From assembly GCF_019797865.1 (NCBI RefSeq), contig NZ_CP081869.1, positions 186,001 to 250,000 of the forward strand: 64,000 nt of DNA. Direction: 5' to 3'. This document shows, in pieces, positions 53,685-62,600 of this stretch. This DNA is from Chenggangzhangella methanolivorans. Lineage in GTDB: Bacteria > Pseudomonadota > Alphaproteobacteria > Rhizobiales > Methylopilaceae. The position numbers and the translations under genes were made by a program. The notes under the pieces were generated by a model, which was not told where the DNA came from, made no database searches, and saw only the letters and a list, made by a program, of their open reading frames with translations. Each line of letters opens with the position of its first letter. Within the stretch, counting starts at the first letter, position 1.

Positions 53685-54968
53685 ATGCGCAACAAGTTCA
53701 CCCTCTACATCCTGATCGCGATGGTTCTCGGCATCGTGGTGGGCCAGGCCTGCCACGTGGCGTTTCCGGACGCCAAGGTCGCGGGAGCGGTGGCGGGATA
53801 CATCTCGCTCATCACCACCGTGTTTCTCCGGCTGATCAAGATGCTGATCGCCCCGCTCGTGTTTTCGACGCTAGTCGTCGGCATCGCCCATATGGGCGAC
53901 ACGGCCTCCGTCGGGCGGATCGGCGCCAAGACCATGGGCTGGTTCATCTCCGCCTCGCTGGTGTCGCTGGTGCTCGGCCTGATCATGGTCAACCTGCTGC
54001 AGCCGGGCGCGAACCTGAACCTGCCGCTGCCCGACGCCGGCACCGCCACGAACCTCAAGGTGTCGTCGCTGACGCTGAAGGAGTTCGTGCCGCATCTGGT
54101 GCCGGCCTCGATCGTCGAGGCCATGGCCACCAACGAAATCCTGCAGATCGTGGTCTTTTCCATTTTCGCCGGCATCGCGATCGCGTCGCTGGGCGAGAAG
54201 GGCAAGATGCTCGCCGAGTTCGCCGACCAGGTCGCCCACATGATGCTGGTGATCACCGGCTACGTCATGAAGGCCGCGCCCGTCGCGGTGTTCGCCGCCA
54301 TCGCCGCCACCATCACCACGCAGGGGCTCTCCGTCCTCTGGACCTACGGCGCATTCATCCTCGAGTTCTACGCGACGCTGGCGATCCTCTGGGCGCTGCT
54401 GGCGCTCGCCGGCTTCCTGGTGCTGGGCGCGCGGGTGAAGAACCTGATCGCGCGGGTGCGCGAGCCGTTCCTGCTGGCGTTCTCGACCGCGAGCTCCGAG
54501 GCCGCCTACCCGAAGATCCTCGACCAGCTCGCCAAGTTCGGCGTGGCGCGGCGCATCGCGAGCTTCGTGCTTCCGATGGGCTATTCGTTCAATCTCGACG
54601 GCACGATGGCCTATTGCACCTTCGCGACGCTCTTCATCGCGCAGGCCTACGGCGTCAACCTGTCGGCCGGCGAGCAGATCACCATGCTGCTCCTGCTGAT
54701 GGTGACCTCGAAGGGCATGGCGGGCGTGCCGCGCGCCTCGCTCGTGGTGATCGCCGCCACGCTCTCGACCTTCAACATCCCGGAGGCCGGCCTGCTGCTC
54801 ATCATGGGCATCGACCAGTTCCTCGACATGGGCCGTTCGGCCACCAACGTCATCGGCAACTCGATCGCCGCGGCCGTGGTGGCGAAGTGGGAGGGCGAAC
54901 TGCACGAGGACGAGCAGGAAAGCGCCGCCGGAGAGCCTGTCGGCGCGCATGCGCCCGCGGCCGCCTGA
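53685..54968 (+). CDS. Dicarboxylate/amino acid:cation symporter (DctA-like)
   Basis: 427 residues, about eight membrane helices plus re-entrant loops. Pattern typical of DctA/GltP carriers: FLRLIKMLIAPLVFSTLVVGIAHM, SYILMPIG-like block here FVLPMGYSFNLDGTMAYCTFATLFIAQAYGV, and NIPEAGLLLIMGIDQFLDMGRSATNVIGNSIAAAVVAKWEG, the last a family signature. It imports C4-dicarboxylates or acidic amino acids with H+/Na+. Start at MRNKFTLY with GAGGGGAC upstream; a longer in-frame start adds a non-conserved 18 residues. The next gene encodes an acidic-amino-acid-type binding protein 13 bases on, so acidic amino acids are a plausible alternative substrate. Confidence 0.9.
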   Translation: MRNKFTLYILIAMVLGIVVGQACHVAFPDAKVAGAVAGYISLITTVFLRLIKMLIAPLVFSTLVVGIAHMGDTASVGRIGAKTMGWFISASLVSLVLGLIMVNLLQPGANLNLPLPDAGTATNLKVSSLTLKEFVPHLVPASIVEAMATNEILQIVVFSIFAGIAIASLGEKGKMLAEFADQVAHMMLVITGYVMKAAPVAVFAAIAATITTQGLSVLWTYGAFILEFYATLAILWALLALAGFLVLGARVKNLIARVREPFLLAFSTASSEAAYPKILDQLAKFGVARRIASFVLPMGYSFNLDGTMAYCTFATLFIAQAYGVNLSAGEQITMLLLLMVTSKGMAGVPRASLVVIAATLSTFNIPEAGLLLIMGIDQFLDMGRSATNVIGNSIAAAVVAKWEGELHEDEQESAAGEPVGAHAPAAA

Positions 54969-54981
54969 GGGACGCGCCGCC

Positions 54982-55911
54982 ATGGCCGCCCTGCCCCGCG
55001 CGACGATCTCCGCCGCGCTCCTCGCGCTCTTCGCGCTCGCGCCGGCGGCCTGGGCCGAGGAGGCCGTCACCACCGGCGGCGAACCGACCGCGCTCGGCGG
55101 CACGCTCAAGAAGGCACACGACAGCGGGACGGTGACGATCGGCTATCGCGAGGCCTCGTTCCCGTTCTCCTATGTGGCGAACAACGGCCCGAAGCCGATC
55201 GGCTACGCGATCGACCTCTGCCTCGGCGTCGTCGAGGAGATGAAGCGGGAGCTCGACGGTCAGGCGCTCGACGTCGCCTATGAGAAGGTCACGTCCGAGA
55301 CGCGCATCCCCGAGACGGTCGCCGGCAGGATCGACCTCGAATGCGGCTCCACCACCGCCAACAAGGACCGCGAGAAAGAGGTCGCCTTCTCGCCGATCAC
55401 CTATGTGGCCGGCACCAAGCTCATGGTGAAGAGCGCCTCCGGGCTCCGGTCCTATCGCGACCTTGCGGGCAAGACCGTCGTGGCGACGGCGGGCACGACG
55501 AACGAGAAGGCGCTGCGGGCGATCGCCGAGAGGCAGAAGATCGACCTCAGGATCGTCACCGCGCCCGACCACGAACAGAGCTACGCCATGGTAGCCAGCG
55601 GCCAGGCCGACGCCTTCGCGACCGACGACGTGCTGCTCTATGGTCTGATCGCCCGCCACAAGGCCGACGCCGACCTCATCGTGGTCGGCGACTTCCTCAC
55701 CTACGAGCCTTATGGGCTGATGTTCCGCAAGGACGACCCGCAGATGGCGCGGGCGGTCGCGCGGGCCTTCGCGAAAATGGCCGAGGACCGGGACCTGATC
55801 GAGGCCTATCACCGCTGGTTCGAACGGCCGACGCCGACCGGCGAGCAGATCGCCCTGCCGATCAGTCCGCAGCTTCAGGAGGTGTTTCGCAACATCGGCC
55901 TCGCCGACTGA
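54982..55911 (+). CDS. Amino acid ABC-type substrate-binding protein (glutamate/aspartate-like)
   Basis: 309 residues from MAALPRATIS. Signal peptide with AWAEEA cleavage region. Type 3 solute-binding features: LKKAHDSGTVTIGYREASFPFSYV, GYAIDLCLGVVEEMK, RIDLECGSTTANKDREKEVAFSPI, and SGQADAFATDDVLLYGL. The pattern is close to GltI-type binding proteins. No permease or ATPase is adjacent; it pairs with the secondary carrier upstream, which is unusual (see findings). Confidence 0.87.
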   Translation: MAALPRATISAALLALFALAPAAWAEEAVTTGGEPTALGGTLKKAHDSGTVTIGYREASFPFSYVANNGPKPIGYAIDLCLGVVEEMKRELDGQALDVAYEKVTSETRIPETVAGRIDLECGSTTANKDREKEVAFSPITYVAGTKLMVKSASGLRSYRDLAGKTVVATAGTTNEKALRAIAERQKIDLRIVTAPDHEQSYAMVASGQADAFATDDVLLYGLIARHKADADLIVVGDFLTYEPYGLMFRKDDPQMARAVARAFAKMAEDRDLIEAYHRWFERPTPTGEQIALPISPQLQEVFRNIGLAD

Positions 55912-55926
55912 GGCGGCGCGACACCC

Positions 55927-56685
55927 TCAGGCTCGCGCCAGCGCCATCGTCTCGACTGCGGCCCGCATCTCGGTCTCGCGGTTGGCCTTTCGGGCCGCGG
56001 CCTCCGAATCGTAGCCCCAGAGCTCCTCGTTCCAGTCCTCGTCGACATTGGCGGCGGCCCAGGCGGCGGCGAGGTCGAGCGCGCCGCGCTGGAGCGCCAG
56101 CGCGATCAGCGCGGATCCGGTCAAAGTCGTAAGCACGCTCAAGGCCGTAAGCGCGAATACGTCGTGGCGGGGCAGCGCGCGGTCCACCGCCTCGAGCGCC
56201 GCGCCGGGCTGGCCGACGAACATCACTCCCTCGGCCAACACAAACCGGGCGCCGAGCCCGTCGCGCGCGAAGGCGAGCACCGGATCCCAGTGCGCGCTCT
56301 GCTTGGCGACGAGCCGCTCGGGACGCTCCGCGCGATAGCAGACGAGGTCGCTGCCGGCGTATTTCACGATCTCCGCCGCCACCGCCTCGCGCTCGCGCGC
56401 CACCCCGTCGATCGCGACATTCGCGATCCGCGTCAGCGGCATCGTGCTCGGATCGATGGTCTCGCTCTGCCGCTCCCACTCGGCCGCAACCGCCGCGCCG
56501 AGCGCCAGGGTCGGAAGCGCGAGCGGCGCCCGGGCGGGCGTTCGGGCGGGACGCCCGTCGAGCGCGATGACAAAGCCGCCTTTCACCGCAACGGCTTCTG
56601 CGTGTTTGTAGAAGCGCTTCGGCAAGACTGGCCGTTGGGCCAATCCCTCGGGACGCTGCGCGCCAGGACGCTGAGAATCGGTCAT
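55927..56685 (-). CDS. ATP12 family chaperone
   Basis: 252 residues. ATP12 family pattern: KRFYKHAEAVAVKGGFVIALDGRPARTPARAPLALP, DPSTMPLTRIANVAIDG, VKYAGSDLVCYRAERPERLV and a C-terminal NVDEDWNEELWGYDSEA. In mitochondria ATP12 assembles the F1-ATPase alpha subunit; alphaproteobacterial homologues are assumed to act on ATP synthase. Its start overlaps the HAD gene stop by ATGA. Confidence 0.92.
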   Translation of the reverse strand: MTDSQRPGAQRPEGLAQRPVLPKRFYKHAEAVAVKGGFVIALDGRPARTPARAPLALPTLALGAAVAAEWERQSETIDPSTMPLTRIANVAIDGVAREREAVAAEIVKYAGSDLVCYRAERPERLVAKQSAHWDPVLAFARDGLGARFVLAEGVMFVGQPGAALEAVDRALPRHDVFALTALSVLTTLTGSALIALALQRGALDLAAAWAAANVDEDWNEELWGYDSEAAARKANRETEMRAAVETMALARA

Positions 56686-57368
56686 ATGGCGTCCGCCGTG
56701 TCGGAGAGGCCGAGGGCCGCGTCGAGCTCTTCGAACGAGCCGAGCACGAGCTCGGCGCCCGCAGCGAGCAGCCGGTCGGCCGGGTGATAGCCCCAGGAGA
56801 CGCCGATGGCCCGCGCGCCGGCCGCCCGCGCCATCGCCATGTCGAAGCTCGTGTCGCCGACCATCACCGCCTCCTCGGGTTTCAGCCCCGCTTCCAGGCA
56901 GGCCTGGAAGATCATGGCGGGATGGGGTTTCGACGGCGCGTCGTCCGCCGATTGCGTCGAGACGAACCGGCCCTCGTAACTGAAGCGGTCGAGAAACCGC
57001 TCCACGCCCCGGCGAGAATTTCCGGTCGCAAGCGCAAGCAGGACGTCGTCGCGCGCGCCAAGCCTGTCGATGACCTCCGCGGCTCCGGGATAGAGCGGCG
57101 AATGATCCGCGCCATGGGTCAGGCTGTTTCGAAAGATCGTCTTGAACGCTTCGCCGATCGCCTTGCGCGGATGACCCGGCGCCTCGCGCGACAGCTCCGC
57201 CACCGCCTCCGCGACGGAAAGGCCGACGACGCTGAGAATGGCTTCGCGATCCGGAGGTTCGAGATCGTGGCCGAGATAGGCTTCGCGCATCGCCGAGACG
57301 ATGGCGTGCTGGCTGTCGATCAAGGTGCCGTCGACGTCGAAGAAGACGAGCAGTCGGGGAGCGCTCAT
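56682..57368 (-). CDS. HAD-family hydrolase (phosphoglycolate phosphatase-like)
   Basis: 228 residues. Motif I FFDVDGTLIDSQ with nucleophile Asp; motif II LALATGNSRRG; motif III/IV KPHPAMIF and MVGDTSFDMAMARAAG. Cap domain inserted after motif I. It is commonly next to the ATP12 gene in Rhizobiales and resembles Gph-like phosphatases. The natural substrate is unknown. Confidence 0.9.
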   Translation of the reverse strand: MSAPRLLVFFDVDGTLIDSQHAIVSAMREAYLGHDLEPPDREAILSVVGLSVAEAVAELSREAPGHPRKAIGEAFKTIFRNSLTHGADHSPLYPGAAEVIDRLGARDDVLLALATGNSRRGVERFLDRFSYEGRFVSTQSADDAPSKPHPAMIFQACLEAGLKPEEAVMVGDTSFDMAMARAAGARAIGVSWGYHPADRLLAAGAELVLGSFEELDAALGLSDTADAI

Positions 57369-57482
57369 GCCGCAGCAGGTAGCGCGCCCGCCTCGCTTCG
57401 CACAAGCGCCCCGTCGCCGCGCAGGCGCCCGCCCCTATGTCATCCAGACGTCACGACGGCGACAGGCGGGGTGGAGATTCCG

Positions 57483-58778
57483 ATGACGAAGGCGAAGCAC
57501 GAAGACGCAGAGGGCGACGCGCGCTCTCCTCGCGAGATCGCTGCGGCGATGCGCGAGGTCGAGGGCGGGCTCTCGGTCACGGACGCCGCCCGGTCGCTCG
57601 GCCTCGTGAAGAGCGAGTACCAGCGGCTCGCCGCCGCTCACGCCGAGCGCCGCAAGGCGAAGCTGGTGACGCAGCTGCCGCTCGTTTTTCACGAGCCAGA
57701 CCCGGACGCGGAGAAAGCCATCCGCGAAGACGTCTCGGCGATCGCCGCGATCGCCGAGGGCGAAAGCCTGTTCATCGGCGCCGACGAGGGCGCGGCGCTG
57801 GAGCGGCTCACGGCGCGACGCGACGCGGCGGGCCGCGTGGTGGGCTATGGCGGACACAAGCGCTTCGATCTGCACGACTTTTTCGACTTTCCCAACGGCC
57901 GTGACGAGGAGGCGGACGTGGAGGGTCTGGCGATCGCGGACGGATTTCTGTGGGTCGTCGGATCGCACAGCCTGAAGCGCAAGAAGCCGAAGGCCGGCGA
58001 CGATCCCGAGAAAGCGCTCGAAACGCTGACCCGCGTGGTGCGGGAGGCCAACCGTTTCCTGCTCTGCCGCATCCCGCTCGTGGCCGGCGACCATCCCGGC
58101 GCGCCGAAGCTCGCTGCGTCCGGGCCCGCGGTCGACGGGAGCGGCCGAACGCGTCGCGCGGGGGCGCTTCGGATGGACAAGGACGGCAGTGTCCTCTCCC
58201 GACGGCTCGCCCGCGATCCTCACCTCGGCCCGTTCATGTCGATCCCGTCCAAGGACAACGGGCTCGACGTCGAAGGCATGGCGGTTTCAGGCGACCGGGT
58301 GTTCCTCGGTCTGCGCGGCCCCGTGCTGCGCGGCTGGGCCACCATTCTAGAGCTTCGGTTCAGGGCGAAGAAAAAGACGGGCCGTCTCAAGCTCCGGCGT
58401 CAGGACGACGGCGATCTCATCCGTCGCCATTTTCTCGATCTCGACGGCCTCGGCGTCCGCTCGCTGCTGATCGACGGCGAGGATCTCGTGGTGCTGGCCG
58501 GCCCGACGATGGATCTCGACGGTCCAGTGCGGCTCTATCGCTGGCGCGGGGGCCTCAACGCGCAGGACTCGACCGTCGCCCCACGCGCGGACGTCGAGCG
58601 CATCCTCGACCTGCCTTTCGGCGAGGGCGACGACCACGCCGAAGGCGCGACGCTCATGCCTCTCTCGCCCGGCGATCCGATTCGACTAGTGGTGGCCTAC
58701 GACACGCCGGCGCACGCGCGGCTGGTGCGAAGCGGTGGCGTTCTGGCGGACGTCTTCGAAGCGCCGGAGCGGTTCTGA
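57483..58778 (+). CDS. DUF3616 domain protein
   Basis: 431 residues starting MTKAKHEDAE. The first ~80 residues include a helix-turn-helix-like stretch (VTDAARSLGLVKSEYQRLAAAHAERR). The rest matches DUF3616: SLFIGADEGAALERL, DVEGLAIADGFLWVVGSHSLKRKKPK, KDNGLDVEGMAVSGDRVFLGLRGPVLRGWA, and GDDHAEGATLM, with repeated strands that suggest a beta-propeller. Function unknown. It is divergent from the HAD gene. Confidence 0.78.
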   Translation: MTKAKHEDAEGDARSPREIAAAMREVEGGLSVTDAARSLGLVKSEYQRLAAAHAERRKAKLVTQLPLVFHEPDPDAEKAIREDVSAIAAIAEGESLFIGADEGAALERLTARRDAAGRVVGYGGHKRFDLHDFFDFPNGRDEEADVEGLAIADGFLWVVGSHSLKRKKPKAGDDPEKALETLTRVVREANRFLLCRIPLVAGDHPGAPKLAASGPAVDGSGRTRRAGALRMDKDGSVLSRRLARDPHLGPFMSIPSKDNGLDVEGMAVSGDRVFLGLRGPVLRGWATILELRFRAKKKTGRLKLRRQDDGDLIRRHFLDLDGLGVRSLLIDGEDLVVLAGPTMDLDGPVRLYRWRGGLNAQDSTVAPRADVERILDLPFGEGDDHAEGATLMPLSPGDPIRLVVAYDTPAHARLVRSGGVLADVFEAPERF

Positions 58779-58798
58779 TGGGGTTTGAAGCGGACTTG

Positions 58799-58911
58799 GC
58801 GCTTCGAGACGCGCCGTCGGCGCTCCTCAGCGTCAGGACCGTCCGGGTGGAGAAGAACTGAGCCTCTCCTCATGCCGAGGAGCGGCCGTCAGGCCGCGTC
58901 TCGAAGCATGC
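58799..58911. repeat. Second copy of the GCTTCGAGACGC / CTCATGCNGAGGAG repeat
   Basis: Inverted pair: GCGCTTCGAGACGC with GCTCCTCAGCGTCAGG on the left, CCTCATGCCGAGGAG with GCGTCTCGAAGCATG on the right. Related to 20812-20958, with one arm more diverged. It lies between the DUF3616 gene and the convergent RluA-type gene, where it may also act as a terminator. Confidence 0.7.
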
Positions 58912-58922
58912 CGTTCATTTCG

Positions 58923-60175
58923 TCACTCTTCGGGCGCTTCGACGATCGGGTCGTATTTGCTCGTGTCGAAGCCCAGAAGGTTCCAGCTCTGCTCCATATG
59001 CGGCGGCAGCGGCGCGGAGACGTCGAGAACGTCGCCGGACGGCAACGGCAGAACGAGGCGGCGGGCGAGCAGATGAAGCCGGTTCTGCACGCCGCCGGCA
59101 GCTGCCAGTTCTCGATGTCGAAATACTTCGGGTCGCCCACGATCGGGTGGCCGATATGGGCGCAATGCGCCCGAAGCTGGTGTGTGCGTCCGGTGACCGG
59201 CTTCAGCGACAACCATGAGAGCTTCTGCCCGGCGTGCTCCACCACGGCGTAATAGGTCAGCGCGTGCGCCGCGCCGTCGTCGCCATGCTCGGCCACCACC
59301 ATGCGCTCGCCCAGCGGGCCGTCGCCCTCGCCCTTGGCGAGATAGGTCGATATCCGCCCCTGCTTCACGCGCGGGACGCCGGGAACGAGCGCCCAGTACA
59401 CCTTCCGCGCATAGCGCGATCGGAAGGCGCGCGCGAGCTCGGACGCCGCGAGCCGGGTCTTGGCCACCACCAGCACGCCGGCCGTGTCCTTGTCGATGCG
59501 ATGGACGAGGCGCGGCTTCTGTCCCTGGCTGTCGGTGAGCGCGGTCAGCATCCCGTCGACATGGCGGGTGATGCCGGAACCGCCCTGCACGGCGAGCCCC
59601 ATGGGCTTGTTGAGCACGAGGACGTCGCGGTCCTCGTGGATGGTCATGTCACGCAGGTCTTTCGCATCGCGGTCGTCCTTCACCGGACGGCGCACCGCAG
59701 GCGCGGCGGGGCGTTCGTCGTCCCCCTCCCCGTCGCTCTCGTCTTTCAGCGGCGGAACGCGCACCGTCATGCCTGCGGACAGCCGCGTCGCGGTCTTGGC
59801 CCGCGCGCCGTCGACGCGAATTTGGCCCGTGCGGCAGAGCTTCTGCAGATGCCCGAAAGCGAGCGCAGGAAAGCGCTCCTTGAACCAGCGGTCGAGCCTC
59901 AGGCCTTCTTCGGCCGGACGCACCGGGATCGACTGGACGCCGGCGGATTTTCCGGGGAGCGCCGGCAAGACCTTCGGCGCGGGCGCAGGTTCGGGCGCAG
60001 GGCGCTGCCGCAGCGCGGGCTTGTCGGCAGGTTTGGCGGCCGATTTGGCTGGCGCACGAAACGCCTCGTTGGCCTTGGCCTTGGTGGCGGCGCGGGTCGG
60101 CCGCCGTGCGCCGGCGGGCGTAGCGCGGTTTTGGCCGGATGCGGGCTTTCTGCCGCGGGGCGGGCGGGCGGACAT
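58923..60175 (-). CDS. RluA-family pseudouridine synthase
   Basis: About 417 residues. The first ~85 are a Lys/Pro/Ala-rich extension. Then S4-like RPAEEGLRLDRWFKERFPALAFGHLQKLCRTGQIRVDG, catalytic-Asp motif PRLVHRIDKDTAGVLVVAKT, and GRTHQLRAHCAHIGHPIVGDPKYF. It modifies uridines of 23S rRNA or tRNA; the RluC type is most likely. The frame breaks near 59090 (PAACR then NRLHLLARRLVLPLPSG) and the C-terminus continues to 58923. Confidence 0.9.
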
Positions 60176-60208
60176 CAGTTCGAACTCGAGGCTGGAGAAG
60201 CGCTTCTC

Positions 60209-60583
60209 TTAGCCCAGAGCGCGCCCGAGCGCGAGACCCGCGACAAGCGCGCCGATCGAGAGGACGACGGAGGCCGCCACATAGACCGTGGCGGTCGTCG
60301 CCTCCCCTCGCTCCCAGAGCGCGACGGCGTCGAGCGAGAAGGCCGAGAAGGTGGTGAAGCCGCCCATGATCCCGGTCATCAGGAAGACGCGGAGCTCGTT
60401 GGTCCCGCCTTTCAGCGCAAGCAGCGCCGCGATGAGACCCATCACCAGACCGCCCACGACGTTGACGGTGAGCGTGCCCCAGGGAAATCCCGGGCCAAAG
60501 GCGCGCATCGTCCAGACGTTGACGCCGTAGCGCGCGACGGAGCCGAGAGCGCCCCCCAGGGCGACGAGAAGGATTGGGATCAT
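60209..60583 (-). CDS. crcB: Fluoride exporter CrcB/Fluc
   Basis: 124 residues, four-helix channel. Pattern: LLVALGGALGSVARYGVNVW, FPWGTLTVNVVGGLVMGLIAALL and LMTGIMGGFTTFSAFSLDAVALWERGE, the signature FTTFSxF. Dimers export fluoride from the cytoplasm. Its start overlaps the ParE-like stop by ATGA, so it is transcriptionally linked to the upstream toxin-antitoxin module. Confidence 0.94.
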   Translation of the reverse strand: MIPILLVALGGALGSVARYGVNVWTMRAFGPGFPWGTLTVNVVGGLVMGLIAALLALKGGTNELRVFLMTGIMGGFTTFSAFSLDAVALWERGEATTATVYVAASVVLSIGALVAGLALGRALG

Positions 60584-60871
60584 GGGCGGGTTCGGACGGA
60601 AGGGTGACGGGCGGCGTGAAAGACGCCGAGGATATCAATGTGCTCGCGACCGACCCCATAGACGACGATGTAGGGTAGGTTCGAGAGAATAAGTTCGTAC
60701 GCTTCCTCTGCGCACGCCCCGACGGCTGATGAATGGGAAATCGGCAAGCCTTTTGACCGCCTCGTCGACCCGATCGAGCACACGAGCGGCAGCTGCGGGG
60801 TTATCGCGTCGGATATGCTCAGCTATGCCACGCAAGTGCGTGCGAGATCGTTCAGCGTACCGGACGATCAC
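60580..60871 (-). CDS. ParE/RelE-family toxin
   Basis: About 97 residues. Type II toxin pattern: MIVRYAERSRTHLRGIAEHIRRDNPAAAARVLDRVDEAVKRLADFP, and after a frameshift near 60735, AYELILSNLPYIVVYGVGREHIDILGVFHAARHP. ParE-type proteins poison gyrase, RelE types cleave mRNA; sequence alone favours ParE. It follows the antitoxin with an ATGA overlap and overlaps crcB, so the toxin is tied to expression of the exporter. Confidence 0.85.
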
Positions 60872-61092
60872 CGCCGATATTGCGCGAAGAACGCCTCCAT
60901 CTCCGCGGCGGGGACATAAGGGCCGTCTTCCGAAAGCGCAGAATCGACCTCGGCCAGCTGCTCATCCGATAATCGCAGTTCGCCGGAGAGCTCGCTCTCC
61001 GCTGCGTCGATCAGCATCTGCGCCAATTCGTTTTGCCTATCGTCCGGTAGCTTTGAAAGCTCTTCGAAGGCCTTCATCAGAAGTTCGGTCAT
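60868..61092 (-). CDS. ParD-like antitoxin
   Basis: 74 residues: MTELLMKAFEELSKLPDDRQNELAQMLIDAAESE, then LSDEQLAEVDSALSEDGPYVPAAEMEAFFAQYRR. The acidic C-terminus typical of antitoxins follows a helical N-terminal region resembling addiction-module antitoxins paired with ParE. Overlap with the toxin start (ATGA) gives the expected antitoxin-first order. Confidence 0.83.
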   Translation of the reverse strand: MTELLMKAFEELSKLPDDRQNELAQMLIDAAESELSGELRLSDEQLAEVDSALSEDGPYVPAAEMEAFFAQYRR

Positions 61093-61155
61093 CGAGCGTT
61101 CCTCGATCTCGCGTCACGGAAGGCTACACCCCACCCGGGGCACGCGCCGCAGCCC

Positions 61156-62460
61156 TCACCCGCGCTCGGCCCGCAGCCGCGCCCAGTAGTCGATGCGCTT
61201 TCTCAGCTCCCGCTCGAAGCCGCGGTCCGGCGGGTCGTAGAAGGCCCGCCTCCCCATGGCCTCGGGGAAGTAGTCCTGCCCCGAAAACCCGTCCGGCGCG
61301 TCGTGATCATAGGCGTAGCCGTCGCCATAGCCTTCCGATTTCATGAGTTTCGTCGGCGCGTTGAGGATGTGCTTCGGCGGCAGCAGCGAGCCGTGCTCCT
61401 TGGCGGCGGCTCGCGCGCGCTTGTAGGCGACATAAACCGCGTTCGACTTCGGCGCGGTGGCGAGATGGATGACGCATTCGGCGAGCGCGAGCTCCCCTTC
61501 GGGCGTGCCGAGCTGCTCATAGGCGTCGCGCGCCGCGATCGCGACCACGAGCGCCTGCGGGTCGGCGAGGCCGATGTCTTCCGAAGCCATCCGGATGAGG
61601 CGTCGCGCGAGGTAGAGCGGGTCCTCGCCCGCGTCGAGCATGCGGGCGAGCCAATAGAGCGCGGCGTCGGGGTCGGAGCCGCGGACCGACTTGTGGAGCG
61701 CGGAGATGAGGTTGTAGTGGCCGTCCGCGGACTTGTCGTAGATCGGCGCGCGACGCTGGACGACGTCCTGCACGCGCTCCGCGTCGAATGTTTCGCCCTT
61801 GCGCGCCGCCCGCCAGATCTCTTCCGACAGCGTCAACGCCGCGCGGCCGTCGCCGTCGGCCATGCGGATCAGAGCCGACCGCGCTTCGGCGTCGAGCGGA
61901 AGCGCCCTGCCCTCGATCTCTTCCGCACGCGCCAGCAGCTTTTCGAGCGACGCCGCGTCGAGCGAACGGAACACCAGCACGCGGGCGCGCGACAGCAGCG
62001 CGGCGTTGAGCGCGAAGGATGGATTTTCAGTCGTCGCGCCGACAAGCGTGACGGTGCCGTCCTCCATGACGGGCAGGAACGAGTCCTGCTGCGCCTTGTT
62101 GAAGCGGTGGATCTCGTCGACGAAGAGCAGCGTGCCCCTCCCCGTCATCCGCCGCGCGCGGGCGGCGTCGAACACCTTCTTGAGATCCGCGACGCCGGTG
62201 AAGATCGCGGAGATCGGCTCGAAGGCGAGGTTGGTGGCGTCGGCCAGCAGCCGGCCGACCGTCGTCTTGCCGGTGCCGGGCGGCCCCCAGAACACGAGGC
62301 TCCCGAGAGACCCCGCCTCGACGAGCCGTCCCAGCGCGCCGTCGCGGCCGAGAAGATGCTCCTGACCGATGACTTCCTCAAGCGATCTTGGCCGCAGGCG
62401 GTCGGCGAGCGGCCGTGGCGCGTCGCGGTCCATGCCTGCGGCTTCGAAGAGGTTGCTCAT
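61156..62460 (-). CDS. rarA: Replication-associated recombination protein A (RarA/MgsA)
   Basis: 434 residues. AAA+ ATPase: Walker A GPPGTGKTTVGRLLAD, Walker B LLFVDEIHRFNKAQQDSFLPVMEDGTVTLVGATTENPSFALN, and tetramerisation C-terminus with LPPKHILNAPTKLMKSEGYGDGYAYDHDAPDGFSGQDYFPE, the family's conserved stretch. It acts at stalled replication forks. Intact frame. Confidence 0.95.
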   Translation of the reverse strand: MSNLFEAAGMDRDAPRPLADRLRPRSLEEVIGQEHLLGRDGALGRLVEAGSLGSLVFWGPPGTGKTTVGRLLADATNLAFEPISAIFTGVADLKKVFDAARARRMTGRGTLLFVDEIHRFNKAQQDSFLPVMEDGTVTLVGATTENPSFALNAALLSRARVLVFRSLDAASLEKLLARAEEIEGRALPLDAEARSALIRMADGDGRAALTLSEEIWRAARKGETFDAERVQDVVQRRAPIYDKSADGHYNLISALHKSVRGSDPDAALYWLARMLDAGEDPLYLARRLIRMASEDIGLADPQALVVAIAARDAYEQLGTPEGELALAECVIHLATAPKSNAVYVAYKRARAAAKEHGSLLPPKHILNAPTKLMKSEGYGDGYAYDHDAPDGFSGQDYFPEAMGRRAFYDPPDRGFERELRKRIDYWARLRAERG

Positions 62461-62492
62461 TGCCGTCTCTCACGCGGGGCGACCGCCCCGGC

Positions 62493-62585
62493 CGTCATGC
62501 CCGAGCTTGCCTCGGGCATCCACGACTTGATCGTAGATCGCCGCGCGAGCCGAAGTCGTGGATACCCGGCTTCGCCGGGGATGAC
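62493..62585. repeat. Mosaic palindromic repeat, copy C
   Basis: GTCATGCCCGAGCTTGCCTC on the left and CCCGGCTTCGCCGGGGATGAC on the right, with CCACGACTT and AAGTCGTGG inside. Nearly identical in layout to 22749-22840. It fills the rarA-protease gap. Confidence 0.78.
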
Positions 62586-62600
62586 GAGCGCAAAGCCTCG

